64,000 bases of DNA from Vreelandella jeotgali Hwa. GTDB lineage: Bacteria; Pseudomonadota; Gammaproteobacteria; Pseudomonadales; Halomonadaceae. Position 1 is the first letter of the stretch. Each line of letters starts with the position of its first letter. Made by a program: the position numbers and the translations under genes. Where the stretch lies: NCBI RefSeq assembly GCF_000334215.1, contig NZ_AMQY01000023.1, positions 62,001-126,000 of the forward strand, written 5' to 3'. Below the pieces are notes generated by a model. That model saw only the letters and a list, made by a program, of their open reading frames with translations. It was not told the origin of the DNA and did not search any database. Positions 49,044-60,353 of this stretch are shown here, piece after piece.

Positions 49044-50099
49044 TCAGCCCGCGCGCTGTTGGGCGAGCTGATGCGCCAGCGTCACGGCTACGCCCAGGCT
49101 TGAAGGCGATGCCTGGCCGGTGCCGGCCATATCCAGCGCGGTACCGTGATCCACCGAGGTCCGCACCAGCGGCAGGCCCAGGGTAATGTTGGCCGCGCTG
49201 CCAAAGCCGGCGTATTTCAGCACGGCCAGCCCCTGATCGTGGTACATGGCCAGCACCGCGTCGACGCCGGCCAGATGGCGCGGAGTGAATAGCGTATCCG
49301 CCGGATAGGGACCGCGCAGATCCAGCCCCTCGTCGCGCAGGGCCTCCAGGGCGGGAATCACGACGTCGAGCTCTTCGCGGCCCAGATGACCGTCCTCGCC
49401 GGCGTGGGGATTCAGCCCGCACACCGCGATACGCGGCGTAGCGATGCCGAACTGATCGCGCAGGTCGGCGTGCAAAATCCGCGCCACACGCTGTATACAG
49501 CCGGCGGTCACGGCATCGGCCACCTCGCGCAGCGGCAGATGGGTCGTCGCCAGCGCCACACGCAGCGCCGAGGGGCCGGCATAGTCTTTGCGGGTGGCGT
49601 GCAGAGCATCGTCGGTGGCCAGCAGCATGACGACGTCTTCAACGCCGCAGGCGTCGCGCAGCCATTCGGTGTGGCCGGTAAAGTCCGGGTAGCCGCCTTC
49701 GATGATCACGCCCTTGTGCAGCGGGGCGGTGGTCATGGCGGCGGCATGGCCGTCACGGCAGGCATCCACGGCCATCTGTAGCGTTTCCAGTACGTAGTCG
49801 GCGTTGGCCGGTTCGGTCACGCCCGGCGTACAGGGCGCCCCGAGCGACACCGGCCACACCGGCAGGACGCCGGCACCCTGCGCCAGCGGCTCGCCGGGGC
49901 GGCAGGGTACCGGCGTGACGGCCAGCCCCAACCGAGCGGCACGCCGGGCCAGCATCGCCGGGTCGCCCACCGCGACGCTCGCCGCCGGCAGGGTGCCGTT
50001 TGCCGCCAGCATCAGCACCAGCTCGGGGCCGATCCCCGCCGGTTCGCCGGTGGTGATGGCCACCGGCAGGCAGGGGGCAGCGCGGGTTGCGGCCGGCAT
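49044..50099 (-). CDS. pdxA: 4-hydroxythreonine-4-phosphate dehydrogenase
   Basis: A 351-residue enzyme of the DXP-dependent pyridoxal phosphate route. ITTGEPAGIGPEL, MTTAPLHKG, FTGHTEWL, GLNPHAGEDGHLG, GPYPADTLF and MYHDQGL are the family blocks, including zinc-binding histidines. The ATG at 50099 follows AAGGACG. It starts 10 bases after the surA stop. Confidence 0.96.
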   Translation of the reverse strand: MPAATRAAPCLPVAITTGEPAGIGPELVLMLAANGTLPAASVAVGDPAMLARRAARLGLAVTPVPCRPGEPLAQGAGVLPVWPVSLGAPCTPGVTEPANADYVLETLQMAVDACRDGHAAAMTTAPLHKGVIIEGGYPDFTGHTEWLRDACGVEDVVMLLATDDALHATRKDYAGPSALRVALATTHLPLREVADAVTAGCIQRVARILHADLRDQFGIATPRIAVCGLNPHAGEDGHLGREELDVVIPALEALRDEGLDLRGPYPADTLFTPRHLAGVDAVLAMYHDQGLAVLKYAGFGSAANITLGLPLVRTSVDHGTALDMAGTGQASPSSLGVAVTLAHQLAQQRAG

Positions 50100-50109
50100 A
50101 CGGGCGTCC

Positions 50110-51216
50110 TTACAAGCGGATATCAACAAAGGCCTGCGAGCGAATCTCGCGCTGCCAGGTGTCCATCTCTTCGTTGGCGCGACGCTGGAACATGGCCTGA
50201 CGGGCCTGCTTGCGCCGCTCTTCCTGATTCACGCGCTGGCGGCGCCGCTCTTCCACCTCGATGAGGTGAAAGCCGAACTGCGAGCGAACGGGCTCCGAGA
50301 CCTCGTCAACCGACAGACCCTGCATGGCGTCTTCAAAGGCGGGTACGGTCTGACCCGGGCGCAGCCAGCCGAGCTCGCCGCCGTTGAGCGCGCTGCCGTC
50401 GTCATCGCTGAGCTCCCGGGCCACCGCGGCGAAGTCGTCGCCCTGCGCAATGCGCCGACGGGTTTTCTCCGCCAGCGCCCGGGCTTCATCCTCGCTGCGT
50501 TCGGCGTTGACTTCGATCAGGATGTGCCGAGCCCGATTCTCCACGATGACGTTGCCGCTGCTGCCCTGCTGATCCAGAGTGCGCTCCACGTCGCGCTTGC
50601 TGATCGACACGCGCTGACCGATCTGGCTCTGCTGTACCTTGCGGATCAGCATTTCCCGGCGCACCTGCCGACGCACCTGCGCCAGGCTGCTGCCGTCCTC
50701 TTCCAGCTGGTCGGCAAACGCCTCCAGGCTGAGGCCGTTGGACTCGGCGATACCGCGCAGCTGCCGATTAAGGCGGGTATCGTCCACGCTCATCCGGGCA
50801 TCATCGGCCATCTGCAGCTGGATTTCTTCCAGCACCATGCGGTCCAGAACCTGTTGCTCCATATCCGACCGCGCGGGCAGCGCACCGCCGTCGGCCTTGC
50901 GGCGAATACGCTGAATGCGGTTATCCAGTTCGCTGCGCATGATGGCGCTGTCGTTGACGACCGCGACGATATGGTCCAGCGGCTGGCGCTTGGCGCCCGC
51001 CGCCGATGCTTCCTCAACCGCTGAGGCCTTATCCGGCGCGGGCGCGGCGTTGACGGCCGATGGCATGAAGGCAGCGCCGGCCCCCAGGCACAGCGCCAGG
51101 GTGCCGGAGAGCACCAGGCGGCCGGCGCCCTTGCCGGACAGGGCGGTAACCGGCGCGGCGGGTAAGCGGTTGGTGCGCATTGTGGCGCGCAAAAGCCGGG
51201 GCGTTGTCGTCGTCAT
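50110..51216 (-). CDS. surA: Periplasmic chaperone/peptidyl-prolyl isomerase SurA, single parvulin domain
   Basis: A 368-residue exported chaperone for outer membrane proteins. An N-terminal region with a late hydrophobic core (LVLSGTLALCLGAGAAF, about residues 34-50) and AxA cleavage precedes the SurA N-terminal domain (DHIVAVVNDSAIMRSELDNRI). One parvulin domain follows (RARHILIEV, GELGWLRPGQTVPAF, SQFGFHLIEVEE). E. coli SurA (428 residues) has two, the first inactive; only one is present here. The long n-region could mean a later start at Met13, but that codon has no ribosome site. Confidence 0.92.
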   Translation of the reverse strand: MTTTTPRLLRATMRTNRLPAAPVTALSGKGAGRLVLSGTLALCLGAGAAFMPSAVNAAPAPDKASAVEEASAAGAKRQPLDHIVAVVNDSAIMRSELDNRIQRIRRKADGGALPARSDMEQQVLDRMVLEEIQLQMADDARMSVDDTRLNRQLRGIAESNGLSLEAFADQLEEDGSSLAQVRRQVRREMLIRKVQQSQIGQRVSISKRDVERTLDQQGSSGNVIVENRARHILIEVNAERSEDEARALAEKTRRRIAQGDDFAAVARELSDDDGSALNGGELGWLRPGQTVPAFEDAMQGLSVDEVSEPVRSQFGFHLIEVEERRRQRVNQEERRKQARQAMFQRRANEEMDTWQREIRSQAFVDIRL

Positions 51217-51250
51217 AGCACTTTGATCTCTTGAAAGGGTCCGCACCGGC

Positions 51251-53695
51251 CTACAGCGCCGGCGGGCGATAGCCCGGAATGGTACGTTCAAAATAGCTGT
51301 CGGCATCCTGCCCCGCGCCGCCAAGGCCGTGGAGGACAAAACGCAGAAACAGCCCGCGGTCGTTGAAGTCGTCGCCGACCCGCGCGGTGTCGTTGTCATC
51401 CACCCAGCGGCGCCACACAGCCTGGATTCCGTAACAGCAGCTGTTCCACTGCACACCGGCCAGCTGTTCGAGGGGGCGATGGTTGGTCTGATCGTGCAGG
51501 TAGCGGCCGATCAAATCAATCGCCGGGCTCGCGTTCCAGGCGAAGGACAGATCCCACTCCTCGCGGTCGTAGTCATGGTAGGCGTCGTCGCCGGGCTCCA
51601 GCCCCGGATCAAAACCTTCGATTTCCCAGCGGTAGCCCAGGTTCATCACATGCCCGTCCGGATGCCGGTAGCGCAGGTCGACACTGGAGCGTTCGGACAC
51701 ATTGCGCTCGTCATCGTAAAGCCACTGGGCACCGGTGCTCCAGCGCGAATTGATCTGCCAGTCGAGCTGAGTCACCACCGGCGAACGATCGCGCGTTACC
51801 TGATAATAGCTTTCCGGGCTGGCATAGGCGCTGTCCTCGGGCATCGGGGCATCGTCTCGGCCGTCCAGCCCCACTCGGCGATCCTCGAAATACAGGCTCT
51901 GGCCGATGCCGGCGGAGACTTTTTCGCGCCCGCTTTCATCTTCGAGCAGGCGGGTTTGTACCCCGTAGGAGAGACGATTCAAATCGCCCACGCGGTCTTC
52001 CCCGGAAAAGCGGTGCGGCGACCACAGCTGCGACCACGAAAAGGGGCGCTCGCGGCTGTCAAATTCGGGCAGGTCGCGCTGATCGGTACGCGGCACAAAC
52101 GCATAGTTGAGACGCGGCTCGAGGGTCTGGCGGTAAGCATCGTCCCCCAGCGACAGCTCGCGCTCGAAGGTCAGACCGGCATCGACCGACGTGACCGCGA
52201 CGCTGCGCGTCGGTTCGGTATCCCGTGACGTATCCAGACGACCGTAATCCAGCGAATAGGCGGTATTCCACAGCTCGGTTTTGGGCTCAATATAGCCCCA
52301 GGGCCGCTCGAAGCGCGCCCCGAGTGTCGGCGCCAGGTGCAGCCGCCCGCCGGTCGCCGCTTCGCGCCGGGGCACCTGGGTTTCGTCCACGTCACGCCAG
52401 AAATACGCGGCCGAGGAATGCCACTCGCCGTAGAAGCCGTGGCCCAGCTGCCAGCGGGCGTCGGCGGTGAAGGCGGGCAGCCGGTAAAACGGCTTATCCT
52501 GATCGCTCAGCGGATCATCCAGGCGCTGATACCCCTGCGCCCGGGCGTCCAGCTGCCAGGTCTCGCCGCGGTAGTCAATCTGCGCCAGGCGCTCCATGCG
52601 GTTGCGCTCGCTTTCACCGAAATTGCCGCTGAAGTCGTTGAAATAGCGCCCGTCGCTGGCCGCGCCGTAGCGCAGCCGATAATCGCTGCGCGAACTGACA
52701 CGGCCGGTATGCCGGGCATCAATATACCAGCGGTCGTCGCCTTCGTAGCGATTGGCATCACCGCCGGAGCCGCCGCGGTCATTGCCGAGCCAGGCGCCTT
52801 CGACACTGCCCTTTCCGTTATCCATGAGGTAGCGGTACTCGCCCCCCAGCAGCAGACCCCGGTCGCTGACCCAGCGCGGGGTAATGGTGGCATCGCGATC
52901 GGGCGCGATGTTCCAGTAAAACGGCTGGGCATAGTCCAGCTGGTCGCTGGAAAAGCCGATCGTCGGCGTCAGCAGACCGGTGTGGCGGCGATCGTCGATG
53001 GGAAAACGCAGCCACGGCGAATAAAAGACCGGCACGTCCTTGACCTCCAGACGCGCATTCCGGGCGGTACCAAAACCGCTGGCCTGATCCAGGCGAATGT
53101 CACTGCTTACCAGCTGCCAGGTGTTGGCCCCTGGCGCGCAGGTGGTAAAGCTGGCATCGTGCAGACGATACTGCTGCTCGCCGGTTTGCTCGAGCCTGTC
53201 GGCCTGACCGCGCAAGCTCTCGTCGTAGAGCACGTAATGGCTGTTTTCGACTTCGCCGCGGTCGCTGTTCAGCGACAGCGTGGCTTCGCTGCCACGCACC
53301 AGAGCACGGCCGTCGCGCAGGGCCAGGTCCCCCCGCGCCTCGACCCGTTCGCGGTTGGCGGGTACGAAAATGCGCTCGGCTTCCAGCTGGGTGTCACCGC
53401 GTCGCAGCACCACGTCACCGCGCAGCAGCGCTTCGCCGTCGGTCGAATAGTTCGATTCGCGGGTAGCAGCAGTCAGTTCCCGAGGGTCGCGGTTGGCCGG
53501 CAGGCGGTAATCCGGCATGACGTAGCGCCCGCCGCAGACATGCCCGGCGGCCTGTTCATCGTCCCAGGGCTGCCAGTCCAGGGCTTCGGCCGGCAGCATC
53601 TCGCCGTCCGCCTGCACCGGCAGCACCGCCCCCATCAGCAGCATGGCGGCGAGCGTCGGCGTAATTGGCGCGGTGCGCATCAATCGCTTGCCCAT
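51251..53695 (-). CDS. lptD: LPS-assembly protein LptD
   Basis: An 814-residue outer membrane protein that inserts lipopolysaccharide, working with LptE and, for folding, SurA and disulfide enzymes. A signal peptide ends near VQA-DGE. The periplasmic LptA-like beta-jellyroll carries DVVLRRGDTQLEAERI, and the rest is a large beta-barrel. The four cysteines needed for the interdomain disulfides are visible: one in HVCGGRY, one in FTTCAPG and an adjacent pair in NSCCYG. ATG at 53695 is preferred over 53701 on ribosome-site spacing (AGGA eight bases away). Confidence 0.95.
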   Translation of the reverse strand: MGKRLMRTAPITPTLAAMLLMGAVLPVQADGEMLPAEALDWQPWDDEQAAGHVCGGRYVMPDYRLPANRDPRELTAATRESNYSTDGEALLRGDVVLRRGDTQLEAERIFVPANRERVEARGDLALRDGRALVRGSEATLSLNSDRGEVENSHYVLYDESLRGQADRLEQTGEQQYRLHDASFTTCAPGANTWQLVSSDIRLDQASGFGTARNARLEVKDVPVFYSPWLRFPIDDRRHTGLLTPTIGFSSDQLDYAQPFYWNIAPDRDATITPRWVSDRGLLLGGEYRYLMDNGKGSVEGAWLGNDRGGSGGDANRYEGDDRWYIDARHTGRVSSRSDYRLRYGAASDGRYFNDFSGNFGESERNRMERLAQIDYRGETWQLDARAQGYQRLDDPLSDQDKPFYRLPAFTADARWQLGHGFYGEWHSSAAYFWRDVDETQVPRREAATGGRLHLAPTLGARFERPWGYIEPKTELWNTAYSLDYGRLDTSRDTEPTRSVAVTSVDAGLTFERELSLGDDAYRQTLEPRLNYAFVPRTDQRDLPEFDSRERPFSWSQLWSPHRFSGEDRVGDLNRLSYGVQTRLLEDESGREKVSAGIGQSLYFEDRRVGLDGRDDAPMPEDSAYASPESYYQVTRDRSPVVTQLDWQINSRWSTGAQWLYDDERNVSERSSVDLRYRHPDGHVMNLGYRWEIEGFDPGLEPGDDAYHDYDREEWDLSFAWNASPAIDLIGRYLHDQTNHRPLEQLAGVQWNSCCYGIQAVWRRWVDDNDTARVGDDFNDRGLFLRFVLHGLGGAGQDADSYFERTIPGYRPPAL

Positions 53696-53724
53696 CTTCA
53701 TTATCCTTGGCGTCGAGAAGGCGT

Positions 53725-53730
53725 ATTATA
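53725..53730 (-). promoter_or_regulatory. -10 box of the lptD promoter
   Basis: Perfect TATAAT on the minus strand, 29 bases before the lptD start codon, in the 70-base gap to divergent amgK. A -35 hexamer is not clear. Confidence 0.6.
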
Positions 53731-53765
53731 CAGCCCGCATGATGCCCGACCAGCAAGGAGCTTGC

Positions 53766-55438
<1,673 letters not shown>

Positions 55439-55485
55439 TGAACCCAATCAATCGCTACAAATCCACGATGCAAACGGAGAATGAC

Positions 55486-55908
55486 ATGCAAGCACGGGTA
55501 AAATGGACCGACGGCCGCCAGTTTCTGGCGGAATCCGGCAGCGGGCACAGCGTCGTCATCGACGGCCCACCCGACCACGGCGGACGCAATACCGGCGCGC
55601 GCCCCATGGAAATGCTGCTGATGGGCACCGGCGGCTGCAGCGCCTTCGACGTGCTGAACATTCTCGAAAAGGCCCGCGCCGATGTCACCGACTGCGTGGC
55701 CGAGGTCAACGCCGAACGCGCCGACACCACGCCATCGGTGTTCACCCGGATTCACCTGCACTTTATCGTCACCGGCCGCGCGCTCAGGGAAAAACAGGTG
55801 CAGCGTGCCGTGGAGCTGTCCGCCGACAAATACTGCAGCGCCTCGATCATGCTGGCCGGCGGCGGTGTCGACATCACGCACTCGTTCGAGATTATCGCAG
55901 CCGACTGA
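55486..55908 (+). CDS. OsmC-family protein, YhfA-like
   Basis: A 140-residue OsmC/Ohr-fold protein. Two conserved cysteines are in MGTGGCSAFD and DKYCSASIML, the pair used for thiol-dependent peroxide reduction in OsmC and Ohr; the YhfA branch is less well understood. The block ARPMEMLLMG and the end GVDITHSFEII are typical. The ATG at 55486 follows GGAGA; 16 upstream in-frame codons are not supported. Converges with the acyltransferase gene. Confidence 0.9.
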   Translation: MQARVKWTDGRQFLAESGSGHSVVIDGPPDHGGRNTGARPMEMLLMGTGGCSAFDVLNILEKARADVTDCVAEVNAERADTTPSVFTRIHLHFIVTGRALREKQVQRAVELSADKYCSASIMLAGGGVDITHSFEIIAAD

Positions 55909-55922
55909 GCGCCAGGCGCAGG

Positions 55923-56837
55923 TCAGTAAACGCTCGCCTCGCCTTCGGGGCGGGTCTTGAAACGCCGATGAAGCCACAGGTACTGCTCGGGCTGCCGACG
56001 AATCGCCTGCTCGATAATGGCATTGATACGCGTCGCATCGGCGACATCATCGCCGGTGGGGAAATTCTCCAGCGCGGGCAGCGCTTCGAGGGTATAGGTG
56101 GCGTTATCCGGGTTGCGATGAAACATCAGCGGGACCACCGGCGCGCCGGTCATGCGGGCAATTTTCGCCGTGAGCTTGATGGTCGCCGCCTGGTGGCCAA
56201 AAAACGGCGCGAACACGCTGGCCTCGCGGCCGAAATCCTGATCCGGGGAATACCACACGGCATGGCCGGCCTTGAGCCGCCGCACCACGCCGCGCAGATC
56301 GTGGCGATCAATCGTCGCGCCAAAAATGCGCTGGCGTGCACGGGTCATGAAGCGCTCGAACAGCGGGTTGTCGTGGGGCCGGTACACCGCATCGGCGGGG
56401 AAAAACAGCGAGTGCAGGGCGCCGCCCATATCCAGCGTCGAGAAATGAATACCGATAATCAGCACGCCCTTGCCCTGCGCCCGGGCACGCGCCATGTTGT
56501 CCTGCCCCAGATACACCGCACGATGGCGCAAGGCGTCGGGGTTGGTACACCAGGCGGTAGCGGTCTCGATCAGCCCGATCCCGTTGGCGATAAACGCCTC
56601 TTTAACCAGTCGGCGCCTGTCTTCGGCGCTTTTTTCGGGAAAGCACAGTGCAATGTTGCTGGCCGTAATATCCCGACGCCGCCGGGCAAAACGCCACGCC
56701 AGCCGACCAATGCCGCTGCCCAGCCACATTTTCAGCCGCCACGGCAGCCGCGCCGCCGCGTGCATGGCAGCAATCGCCAGCCAGGTGGGCCAATAGCGCG
56801 GATGAGCAAACGAGCGGGGATACTGCGATTTTGCCAT
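55923..56837 (-). CDS. Lipid A acyltransferase-like protein (LpxL/HtrB family)
   Basis: A 304-residue membrane-bound acyltransferase. The family H-x4-D motif is HFSTLD, followed by YRPHDNPLFERFM, DQDFGREASVFAPFFG and VVPLMFHRNPDNATYTL, all typical of late lipid A acyltransferases. One N-terminal anchor (WPTWLAIAAMHAAARLP) is present. It should add a secondary acyl chain to Kdo2-lipid IVA. Which paralogue (LpxL or LpxM) cannot be told. Next gene on the strand is alr, upstream by 70 bases. Confidence 0.9.
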   Translation of the reverse strand: MAKSQYPRSFAHPRYWPTWLAIAAMHAAARLPWRLKMWLGSGIGRLAWRFARRRRDITASNIALCFPEKSAEDRRRLVKEAFIANGIGLIETATAWCTNPDALRHRAVYLGQDNMARARAQGKGVLIIGIHFSTLDMGGALHSLFFPADAVYRPHDNPLFERFMTRARQRIFGATIDRHDLRGVVRRLKAGHAVWYSPDQDFGREASVFAPFFGHQAATIKLTAKIARMTGAPVVPLMFHRNPDNATYTLEALPALENFPTGDDVADATRINAIIEQAIRRQPEQYLWLHRRFKTRPEGEASVY

Positions 56838-56907
56838 TGAAAGTTAAACGCCTGTAGAAAATCCTGACGCTGCGCATCAGCGATGCGAGCAGAACGCCGT
56901 GTTGACA

Positions 56908-58026
56908 TCAGGGAGCCGGCGCGGGCTGCCGGAGCGAATCGTGATAGCGCCGTGGCACCCGGGGCAGCACACCGGTGAGCAGCGTATAGCTGATGGTATC
57001 GCAATGACGCGCCACCTCATCCACGGATAGCACCGCGCCGTTTGTCGCCCGGCCCCACAGGACCACTTCGCTGCCGATGTCGACGCCGTCCAGGTCGGTC
57101 ACGTCGACAGTCAGCATGTCCATGGACACCTTGCCCGCCAGGGGCGCACGCTGACCGTTGACCAGTACCGGGGTGCCGTCGGCCGCGTGGCGATCGTAGC
57201 CGTCGCCGTAGCCGGCCGCGACCACCGCAATGCGTGTGGGTCGATCGGTACGAAAGCGGCCGCCGTAGCCCACCACCTCGTCGGGGTCAATGTCGCGCAG
57301 GGCGATCACCGCCGAGCACAGCGTCATCACCGGTGCCAGCGATGCCGATACGGCATTGCCCTTTTCCAGCGGATCACTGCCGTAGAGCATCACCCCGGGC
57401 CGATTGAACGCCGCGTGGGCATCCGGATGGGCCAGGGTGGCCGGCGAATTCGCCAGGCTCAGGGGCGCGCCCAGCCGCCTGGCCAGATCGTGCACGCAGG
57501 CCAGTTGGCGAGCGTAATGCTCGCTGTGGCGGGCATCGGCGGTGGCCAAGTGGCTCATCAGGTGCAGCTCACCCGCCTGGGGCGCTTCGCGCAACATCGC
57601 CCAGGTGCGATCGGCCTCGTCGGGCGTAAAGCCCAGCCGATGCATGCCGGAATCCACCTTGAGCCATACCGGAATCGGCGCGTCCGGGGTGAACGCCAGC
57701 AGCGCGTCCAGCTGCCAGCGGCTGTGCACCGCCATCCACAGGCGATAGGCATCCACCGCCGCCAGCTCATCGGCGCTGAAGATACCCTCCAGCAGCACAA
57801 TCGGCGCCTCGATGCCGCCGTGGCGCAGGACGAGAGCTTCTTCCAGGCTGGCCACGGCAAATGCGGGGGCATGGACTTCCAGCGCCCGGGCACACGCCAG
57901 CGCGCCGTGACCGTAACCGTCGGCCTTGACCACCGCGACGGACCGGCTTTGCGGGGCACAGTCACACGCCAGGCGGTAATTCTGCCGCAAGGCATCAAGG
58001 TCAATATGGGCGATCAGCGGGCGCAT
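56908..58026 (-). CDS. alr: Alanine racemase
   Basis: A 372-residue PLP enzyme making D-alanine for peptidoglycan. The PLP lysine is in AVVKADGYGHG (Lys34), the carbamylated-lysine/HR region is in VDSGMHRLGF, the catalytic tyrosine is in GYGGRFR, and GKVSMDMLTVDVTD is near the C-terminal domain. Full length. Lies 42 bases downstream of rpoS on the same strand. Confidence 0.96.
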   Translation of the reverse strand: MRPLIAHIDLDALRQNYRLACDCAPQSRSVAVVKADGYGHGALACARALEVHAPAFAVASLEEALVLRHGGIEAPIVLLEGIFSADELAAVDAYRLWMAVHSRWQLDALLAFTPDAPIPVWLKVDSGMHRLGFTPDEADRTWAMLREAPQAGELHLMSHLATADARHSEHYARQLACVHDLARRLGAPLSLANSPATLAHPDAHAAFNRPGVMLYGSDPLEKGNAVSASLAPVMTLCSAVIALRDIDPDEVVGYGGRFRTDRPTRIAVVAAGYGDGYDRHAADGTPVLVNGQRAPLAGKVSMDMLTVDVTDLDGVDIGSEVVLWGRATNGAVLSVDEVARHCDTISYTLLTGVLPRVPRRYHDSLRQPAPAP

Positions 58027-58068
58027 GGGAGGTTCTCGACAGGTTGACGCGGAGAATCAGCAGTGGCG

Positions 58069-59052
58069 TCAACTTTCAAAAATGGATTCAAGTGAAAGCC
58101 CTTGTTTTTCCAGCAATCGGCGCAGTTTCTTCAGCGCCTCGACCTGAATCTGGCGCACGCGTTCACGCGTGAGGCCGATCTCGGCGCCGACGTTTTCCAG
58201 GGTGGCCGCATCGTGGCCGCGCAGGCCAAAGCGCCGCACAACGACCTCGCGCTGTTTGTCGTTCAGCGACTCCAGCCAGTGATCGACGTGCTCCTTGACG
58301 TCGCCGTCCACCAGCGACCCCTCGGGGCCGATCTCATCGTTGTCGGCCAGGGTATCCAACAGGGGCTTGTCGCTGTCGCCGCCGACGGGATAATCCACCG
58401 ACGATACCCGCTCGTTGAGCCCGAGCATTTTCTTGACCGTGGCGACCGGCTTGTCCAGATGCTCGGCAATTTCCTCGGCCGTGGGTTCGTGGTCAAGCTG
58501 CTGGGTCAGCTCGCGGGCGGCACGCAGGTAGATATTGAGTTCCTTGACGACGTGAATCGGCAGGCGAATCGTGCGGGTCTGGTTCATCAGCGCCCGCTCG
58601 ATGGTCTGACGAATCCACCAGGTCGCATAGGTGGAAAAGCGGAAGCCGCGTTCAGGATCAAACTTTTCCACCGCGCGAATCAGCCCCAGGTTGCCTTCCT
58701 CGATCAGGTCCAGCAGCGTCAGCCCACGATTGAGATAGCGCCGGGCAATCTTGACCACCAGCCGCAGGTTGGACTCGATCATGCGCGAGCGCCCCAGGGC
58801 GTCCTGCTGGCGCGCCAGGCGGCCGTAGTAAACCTCTTCGTCGGGGGTGAGAAGCGGCGAAAACCCGATTTCATCCAGATACATCTGGGTCGCATCCAGA
58901 CTCTGGTGGGGGTTCTGCGACCGGTTTTCGCGCCCCAGGGCCTTTTCAAAGGCATCGTCTTCGGCGGCCGTCTGCTTTTCATCCAGCTCGCTTAGCGCTT
59001 CTTCCACCTCATGCAGGTCGACGTCCTGCAGCTCCTGCTCCAATGTGCTCAT
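58069..59052 (-). CDS. rpoS: Stationary-phase sigma factor RpoS
   Basis: A 327-residue sigma38, nearly the E. coli length (330). Region 1.2 is [17 protein letters not shown], region 2 has [16 protein letters not shown] and [19 protein letters not shown], and region 4.2 is [25 protein letters not shown]. The N-terminal 55 residues are acidic. It directs the general stress and stationary-phase regulon, including osmotic stress. The 244-base gap to nlpD holds a long leader; in E. coli the main rpoS promoter lies inside nlpD, and the same is likely here. Confidence 0.97.
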   Translation of the reverse strand: MSTLEQELQDVDLHEVEEALSELDEKQTAAEDDAFEKALGRENRSQNPHQSLDATQMYLDEIGFSPLLTPDEEVYYGRLARQQDALGRSRMIESNLRLVVKIARRYLNRGLTLLDLIEEGNLGLIRAVEKFDPERGFRFSTYATWWIRQTIERALMNQTRTIRLPIHVVKELNIYLRAARELTQQLDHEPTAEEIAEHLDKPVATVKKMLGLNERVSSVDYPVGGDSDKPLLDTLADNDEIGPEGSLVDGDVKEHVDHWLESLNDKQREVVVRRFGLRGHDAATLENVGAEIGLTRERVRQIQVEALKKLRRLLEKQGLSLESIFES

Positions 59053-59296
59053 CGCTATTGCTTCCCCCTGAACCCACCAGTCGCTTTCCGGCCCGGTTGC
59101 GGCCCTGTTCCGGCGCTTGCCACGCTGGACAAGGACGCTGCGCGGTTACGCACGCCGACCGGGTGAAAAAGCGGGATTGTTGGCGAGCCGGACAGCTCGC
59201 CTTGTTGTTGTATGTCCGGGTTGTTGCCTGTTGGCGCCGCTGACCGGCACCGTCAGCCGTGCGTCGGGCACGGCTGTCAGGGGCGCAAAGTACGGT

Positions 59297-60337
59297 TCAG
59301 CGCGAAGGCAGATACGTCATCGGGTCCTGAGGCTCGCCGTCCTTGCGCACTTCAAAATGCAGCTTGACGCTGTCCGCATCGCTGTCGCCCATGGTGGCAA
59401 TCACTTCTCCCGACCGGATGACGTCGTTTTCGCTGACGTTGAGGCTGTCGTTGTGCGCGTAGGCAGACAGGAAACGGTCGTTGTGCTTGAGCAACACCAG
59501 CTTGCCGTAGCCGCGCACACCGCTGCCGGCATACACCACGATGCCGGGGCCGGCCGCCTTGACAGACTGCCCCTTTTCCCCGGCGATATCAATGCCCGCG
59601 GTGATACTGCCCTTCTCGTCAAACTGCGCTGCCAGCTTGCCGTCAGCGGGCCACTGCCACTCGATATCCTCGGCGGGCTCGTAGCTGCGATCCTGCCGCT
59701 GTTTTCCGGTGTCGCCGGCCGCGGCGGTGTTGTCCGCCTTGTCCCGGGAATCCGCTCCGGCAACCCCGGTCTTGTTCGACGCTGGGTTATCGGTCTCGCT
59801 GCCGGTTTCGCTGCCTTTGTCATCGCTGCCGGCATCCGCTGATGCGGTACCGTCGGCGCTGCTTTTTTGATCCTTGGATGTGTCACCGCCGGCTTTATCG
59901 TCGTCTGCCGTGTCTGCCGGCTCGTTGGGCAGCAGCCAGTCAACCTGCTGAGAGTCGCTACCGCCCTGCCCGGCAGACTTTTGCCCCTGATTGAGGCCGG
60001 CGGCCACCGCACCGCCGGAGACCGCGGCGGTTTGCGTCCGGTTTGCCTCATCGCTGCCGTTCGGCTCAATGCCGCCCGGCTGCAGGCGAATTTCCTGGCC
60101 CGGATAGATGTTGTACGGCGCGTCAATATCGTTGATCTCGGCCAGATCGCGATAGTCGCGGTTGTGCTCCCAGGCAATACCGTAGAGGGTATCTCCCGCC
60201 TTGACGGTGTAAGACGGCACACTCTCGGCTACCCCGGGGGTATCGCTCAGATCACGCACTTCGGGGCGGGAATCCTGCTGGTTGGCGCAACCGGCAATGG
60301 CCAACGCCAGCACCGACATCACAAAAATCCTGCGCAT
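59297..60337 (-). CDS. nlpD: Lipoprotein NlpD-like LytM-domain amidase activator
   Basis: A 346-residue outer-membrane lipoprotein. The lipobox IAGC (Cys17) is followed by a LysM domain (YTVKAGDTLYGIAWEHNRDYRDLAEIN, about 43-88), a long Asp/Ser/Gly/Lys-rich low-complexity linker (about 110-215) and a C-terminal LytM/M23 domain. The first zinc ligand is lost (TAGIDIAG where active enzymes have His), though LHFEVR is kept, as in E. coli NlpD. It is therefore expected to activate the amidase AmiC at division rather than cut peptidoglycan. Located directly upstream of rpoS, the classic position. Confidence 0.94.
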   Translation of the reverse strand: MRRIFVMSVLALAIAGCANQQDSRPEVRDLSDTPGVAESVPSYTVKAGDTLYGIAWEHNRDYRDLAEINDIDAPYNIYPGQEIRLQPGGIEPNGSDEANRTQTAAVSGGAVAAGLNQGQKSAGQGGSDSQQVDWLLPNEPADTADDDKAGGDTSKDQKSSADGTASADAGSDDKGSETGSETDNPASNKTGVAGADSRDKADNTAAAGDTGKQRQDRSYEPAEDIEWQWPADGKLAAQFDEKGSITAGIDIAGEKGQSVKAAGPGIVVYAGSGVRGYGKLVLLKHNDRFLSAYAHNDSLNVSENDVIRSGEVIATMGDSDADSVKLHFEVRKDGEPQDPMTYLPSR

Positions 60338-60353
60338 GGGACTATGTCTCCTG

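Noticed and set aside
59297-60337. Inactivated peptidase pseudogene
   Set aside because: The missing zinc ligand is normal for NlpD proteins, which activate amidases instead of cutting peptidoglycan.
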